Shown here: positions 62,301 through 64,000 of the stretch, one piece after another
How the letters are laid out: each line of letters opens with the position of its first letter
How positions within the stretch are numbered: the first letter of the stretch is position 1
Source: Paenibacillus periandrae
GTDB lineage: Bacteria > Bacillota > Bacilli > Paenibacillales > NBRC-103111
DNA length: 64,000 bases
Reading direction: 5' to 3'
Assembly (NCBI RefSeq): GCF_022458865.1
Contig: NZ_JAJNMU010000007.1
Coordinates: 62,001-126,000 of the forward strand
Notes under the pieces: model-generated
The model's database searches: none
Told to the model about the DNA's origin: nothing
Seen by the model: only the letters and a program-made list of their open reading frames with translations
Translations under genes and position numbers: made by a program

Positions 62301-64000
62301 TCCTGCATCATCAGAGATGGATATGTCATAATCCGGGCCAGAAGCAGGTATGTTCGTCACTGTTCCTGAGATCTTGACCAGTTTGCCCTCCAGCGGTTCC
62401 GCTGTCGCATAGCTGCTCAACGACTTCAATTCGATTGCTTGAGGAGCAGGCGTCTGATCCGGGCCCACATAAGTAATAGTTGTCGGAACAAATCGAGTCG
62501 TCCCGGCCGTAAAAACTACTCGCCCATCAATTTTGAATTTGTTACCAGCCTGGATTGCAGCCGTAGGGGCTTTGCCGTCAACAATGTTAATACCGCCAGT
62601 GGCGTCCTGCATATAGAAATTGGTCTTTTCGTTGCCAAGGGCATTGTTGTTCGAAGTGGCAACACCTTCTATGGTGGCGGTATATCCCAGATTGATAGGA
62701 AAACCATTTGCATCATTCGCTCGTAGTTGATCAATAGGGGTAATTCCACTTGGATAGCCCGTTACATTGACTCGGGCATAATTGCTTTCCATAGATATCA
62801 GTTCAGATGAATCCGTATGAGTCACATATACCGACTGACTGCTGCCAGGATCAGAAAAGCTCAGTGTAAATGACCCATTGGCAGACGCAGTTGCTTGTTG
62901 AACGTAGGAAACAGTACCACCATTGTACAAGTATGCTTTAACTGTAGCTGATGATGGAACAGCGTTGGCTGCTCCTGTGACAGAAGCTGTTCCGCCAGCT
63001 TGGGCAAACGTTATTTTACTTGAGTCCGGAGAAAGCATAAACTTCGAGTTGTGGATGACGACTTCATCAGGCTTGGAAGGACTGGATGGGGCGTTCATCA
63101 CAAAATCTTTGGATGGGTCTTTCGTAAACCATCCATTGCCCATGCCAAATGCAATTCTCGGATCGGAACCAGTATTGGTTTTACGCAGCAGCACCCCGCC
63201 TCCGACACCAGAGCTAAAGAAAGGAGAGCCCCAATGATCCGTTTTCGTTGCAAAGCTGGTTGTAGACCCATTACCGTAAGCTACTATATCAATAGCTTTG
63301 GGGTCATCCTGGCTGCTTAACCCGTTTACTGCATTAGCAAGGGTAAGTATGCCTCCCGCAGAACCGCTGGGATTAATCGTGGTCGTTTGATCCACATTTA
63401 CAGGAAGAGCCGCGCCGGTAGCACCCGTGTTGCCCGCTACGAGATAGTAGCCATGAGCCTTGATCGTACCGGTCAGCTTCGTTCCTGCACCAAAGCTGGT
63501 TCCTGTTGCCGAGGTATAAATGAGGGCCCATTCATTGTTGAAATTAATATCCTGATTTGTCGTATTGTACAGCTCAAAAAACTTCGTTTTGTAGAAAGCT
63601 CCGCTATTGCCGCCGTTAACGTAAAGCTGACTCAATACAACGTCTCCAGGTGAATAAGTTGCACCAGGAAAGGATAAATTAATTGTCGCTTTATCGCTCT
63701 CTAGCTTGCCAGTTTCTTTGGCTGCTACGAATACGGAAGTTTTGCTCCCAGGGTTAGAGACGGTTAGACTAAACGAACCGTTGGCAGTCGCAGTTGCTGT
63801 ACCTGCCACTGAATTATCGTCCCAATATACAGAGATTGGTGCATTATTCGCAGCCGCTCCAGCAGTACCAATCACCGATGTGGAATTCGTAAATGTGATC
63901 TTACTGGCATCCGGCTTCGCCGTTTTGGGAATGGATACGCTCACTTTGTCGCTTTCATCTCTGCCGCTTGCCGTCGCTGTCACTAATGCCGATGTGTTGT
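56316..64000 (-). CDS. Giant SLH-anchored surface protein with PHP/CehA-like and lamin-tail domains (N-terminus outside window)
   Basis: More than 2,560 codons; the frame is open through the right edge (SALVTATASG before residue 1 of the visible part). Regions, by coordinates: Ig-like repeats with S-D-K motifs (63700-64000, 62750-63050); a lamin-tail-like domain (about 63200-63650, FFELYNTTNQDINFNNEWAL); an OB-like domain (about 62100-62750); a PHP/CehA-McbA-type metal hydrolase (about 60830-61530) with THNHTN, FSDHSHD and YGEDNHD; a GATase/DUF4350-like segment (about 59390-60120); a second OB-like region (about 58740-59280); two 94-residue repeats; a cadherin-like sandwich; and three SLH domains (about 56835-56318). 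It should sit on the cell wall through SLH. The hydrolase role is inferred from motifs. Confidence 0.9.
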   Translation of the reverse strand, partial: NTSALVTATASGRDESDKVSVSIPKTAKPDASKITFTNSTSVIGTAGAAANNAPISVYWDDNSVAGTATATANGSFSLTVSNPGSKTSVFVAAKETGKLESDKATINLSFPGATYSPGDVVLSQLYVNGGNSGAFYKTKFFELYNTTNQDINFNNEWALIYTSATGTSFGAGTKLTGTIKAHGYYLVAGNTGATGAALPVNVDQTTTINPSGSAGGILTLANAVNGLSSQDDPKAIDIVAYGNGSTTSFATKTDHWGSPFFSSGVGGGVLLRKTNTGSDPRIAFGMGNGWFTKDPSKDFVMNAPSSPSKPDEVVIHNSKFMLSPDSSKITFAQAGGTASVTGAANAVPSSATVKAYLYNGGTVSYVQQATASANGSFTLSFSDPGSSQSVYVTHTDSSELISMESNYARVNVTGYPSGITPIDQLRANDANGFPINLGYTATIEGVATSNNNALGNEKTNFYMQDATGGINIVDGKAPTAAIQAGNKFKIDGRVVFTAGTTRFVPTTITYVGPDQTPAPQAIELKSLSSYATAEPLEGKLVKISGTVTNIPASGPDYDISISDDAGNLSIIRILGTSGIDVSKGAIEQGDSYTFMGIVGQSKSVSPFTSGYYVLPRSAADIKGELQFTHTPLTKAYIGIDVSFTAAAKNADSVTLYYKGTTDPTFSPIIMSSADGINYNGKIPQASVPDNKLLYYIEAKGNGKTLSSGDVNAPISIDVVEDKDGPEYSNASPANGDSIDTGHPIISVTLDDPNGVNTASVSMKIDGNDFTSKAVISERMIKLTLTADEDLAVGIHTVVVSAKDKLGNLSTYSWSFEVLQRFTGGNHYRGTTHNHTNISHDADGAPEDALKAAEKYQYDWFAFSDHSHDIDSSLVGKDSVDHNGMKERTGGSNWQLTKDLANRYTKNGSFVVFPAFEMTSTTWGHSNVFGTNNFIDRVEEGGTYQDLKNYYSWVLTYDNIVAQFNHPAMSANAFANFIPYDKKVDKLFTMLEVGNGSGKYSYANAQDKFFNALDLGWHVAPTYGEDNHDATWGQTKNRTVIVANDLSQESLLDAMKKMRVYMTEDPNFKLDVLANGYYMGSTVDSKSLDFNITGSDPVWESSADPKYSYLKTATNDNISKVELITNGGRVVDSYTPTSDSTAFNWKPSFTVLGGQQWFVVKVTQKDGDRIYSAPIWSVAQDLAVQVSNVDAVDGAFIGGVPADIKAGISNQGSINVSNLVAHFYYDSIDSQHFIGDATIDSLPANTSGSASVKWSNPIAGDHKVIIVLEAKDGHDLGNNKFEQQFTIKAPLGKIIMIDATHQNENTTLDAGTYKDNLKLFTVMMRKQGYTVLENTAPISDQVLSNVNVLMVTHPASAYTTNEITAINKYMTNGGSLLLTEKSNFGGSNQNSNSLLTGIGSSIQVNNDGVFDESKEGNFWSTPLTSNFSVRLHPTPVKNYITDFVPTIEYYSGASLARNGGAGNKVSLTDSSSVTVLVRGNETTFQDTPSVKADAVPYSVFTSNGKNGPALDSITGGSNIPLIASETIGNSRVIVTGMNVFNDKQMDQTYNPKGNDPFALNAINWLAHLEPKVSPIGEARIKAEGTDAVIEGKVTTTAFYDSVYVQDETGGIMAFNEVPAGSLQIGDTVRIYGHIKVFENNTELEFGKFVDSVVKLNTSPGVPIAPKAVSTQEAYAEVNQGQLVKVTGRVTAIPDDNSYVINDGSGEALVFADGYVINQSGPIPKLKIGDTLEAVGLTGKYAEGKRIRVRDTKELKGSAQSAPTAAEVAAEITVVAAPAKDATSLTLPSVKSGYTIAIKTSSNEAVIAKNGVIAPQDTDTSINLVFTVTRISDGSTADTVSMTVIVPSKTPTLPPVPTAAEVAAEITAVAAPAKDATSLTLPSVPRGYTIAIKTSSNEAVIAKNGVIAPQDADTSVNLVFTVTRISDGSTADTASISVMVSGQAKVNVNLKSLELSGLTFNFSADTTDYMLSVGNNTSSIFVTAAAVDSSASLEINGETASSQRILLSEGLNTITVQVTAKDGTTQKIYTLKINRAAVQTVTETPVQVSTEPVSLTVPTGVTNARIQVAPLTTGDTKQATLPLVEAKATTSIGEVQVSIPSGVKITAPAAWDGTIKLPELQENSSVAVTNGNVNAVIEVGVPDLTLTFDKAVRLLVPNQAGKSAGFVRGGVFATITNTVTADTQDAADSQISADGEARIDVGSDMIIWTKHFTKFVSYTVASTTPSIPSRSNSNSGSNSAANWGMISASVGGTVTINGVKIVIPANALNTDFKVSVDKLTNTTELNSDASIQLLSDIFEIKKDKADEFTRLVSITLPFDKTKYDPAKSQLSLYGFDEAARKWISLANPQVDIENAVVTGSVNRFSKLAVFSSNIQDALTPITVPEPTPVRVELTDIKGHWAENSIRELITAGAIDGYPNGTFGPENNITRAEFAVVMVKAFGLKGMSGKKFEDTANHWASKSIETAAANGIISGISEVSFRPDDLITREQMAAMIVRAAMLPASTTGVTFTDSSEISVWAQREVSAAAASGLVNGYQNGTFKPQGNATRAEAATVILKAIKK
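58210..58720. repeat. 282-bp internal tandem repeat in the surface protein gene
   Basis: Near-identical DNA begins at 58210 and again at 58492, a period of 282 bases or 94 codons, so frame is kept. Each codes for a bacterial-Ig-like unit (PTAAEVAAEITVVAAPAKDA and so on). The few differences are spread between copies. High identity suggests a recent duplication and possible length variation between strains. Confidence 0.85.

Overview
The window looks like the chromosome of an endospore-forming, low-to-mid GC Gram-positive bacterium, most likely Paenibacillus or a close relative. The reasons are YesM/YesN-type two-component systems beside sugar ABC importers, AraC-regulated GH78 rhamnosidases, a row of YheC/YheD spore-coat ATP-grasp genes, a ytpI/ytoI pair, an LTA-synthase-like enzyme, a copper-amine-oxidase-type stalk protein, a giant SLH-anchored surface protein, strong Shine-Dalgarno sequences and frequent GTG/TTG starts. 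This genus call is inference from gene content; no rRNA or tRNA gene was seen.

Region 1 (1-21.6 kb) is a carbohydrate locus, almost all on the minus strand. It holds a GH78 alpha-L-rhamnosidase cut by the left edge, a divergent AraC regulator, and two modules that each contain a formylglycine-type sulfatase, a substrate-binding lipoprotein, two permeases, a sensor kinase and an AraC-type response regulator. Gene order differs between the modules. Together they suggest sensing, import and desulfation of a sulfated, rhamnose-containing glycan. A copy of the 3' end of the AraC gene lies between the modules, and a broken third binding-protein gene lies beyond them.

Region 2 (21.6-26.1 kb) looks acquired and scarred: a MarR regulator with two matching 18-bp palindromes, a GC-rich medium-chain oxidoreductase, a possible transporter tail, an AT-rich NADP-oxidoreductase-like gene and a decayed Tn3-family transposase.

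Region 3 (26.2-33.1 kb) is core-like: a DinG-like helicase, small membrane proteins, ytpI, ytoI and an intracellular-type subtilase preceded by two small hairpin repeats. Region 4 (33.1-41.1 kb) holds a second AraC/GH78 pair, an acyltransferase and a DeoR-HAD-MFS operon. Region 5 (41.2-48.7 kb) holds a stalk-domain protein, a coiled-coil protein, a 71-residue protein that is almost half methionine, an LTA-synthase-family enzyme and a FapA/GAF pair.

Region 6 (48.9-55.4 kb) is a run of five consecutive YheC/YheD ATP-grasp paralogues, with three tandem 42-bp hairpin repeats in front of the third. Region 7 (55.4 kb to the right edge) holds a HAD phosphatase and a surface protein of more than 2,550 residues with lamin-tail, OB-like, PHP/CehA-like, Ig-like and three C-terminal SLH domains; its N-terminus lies outside the window.
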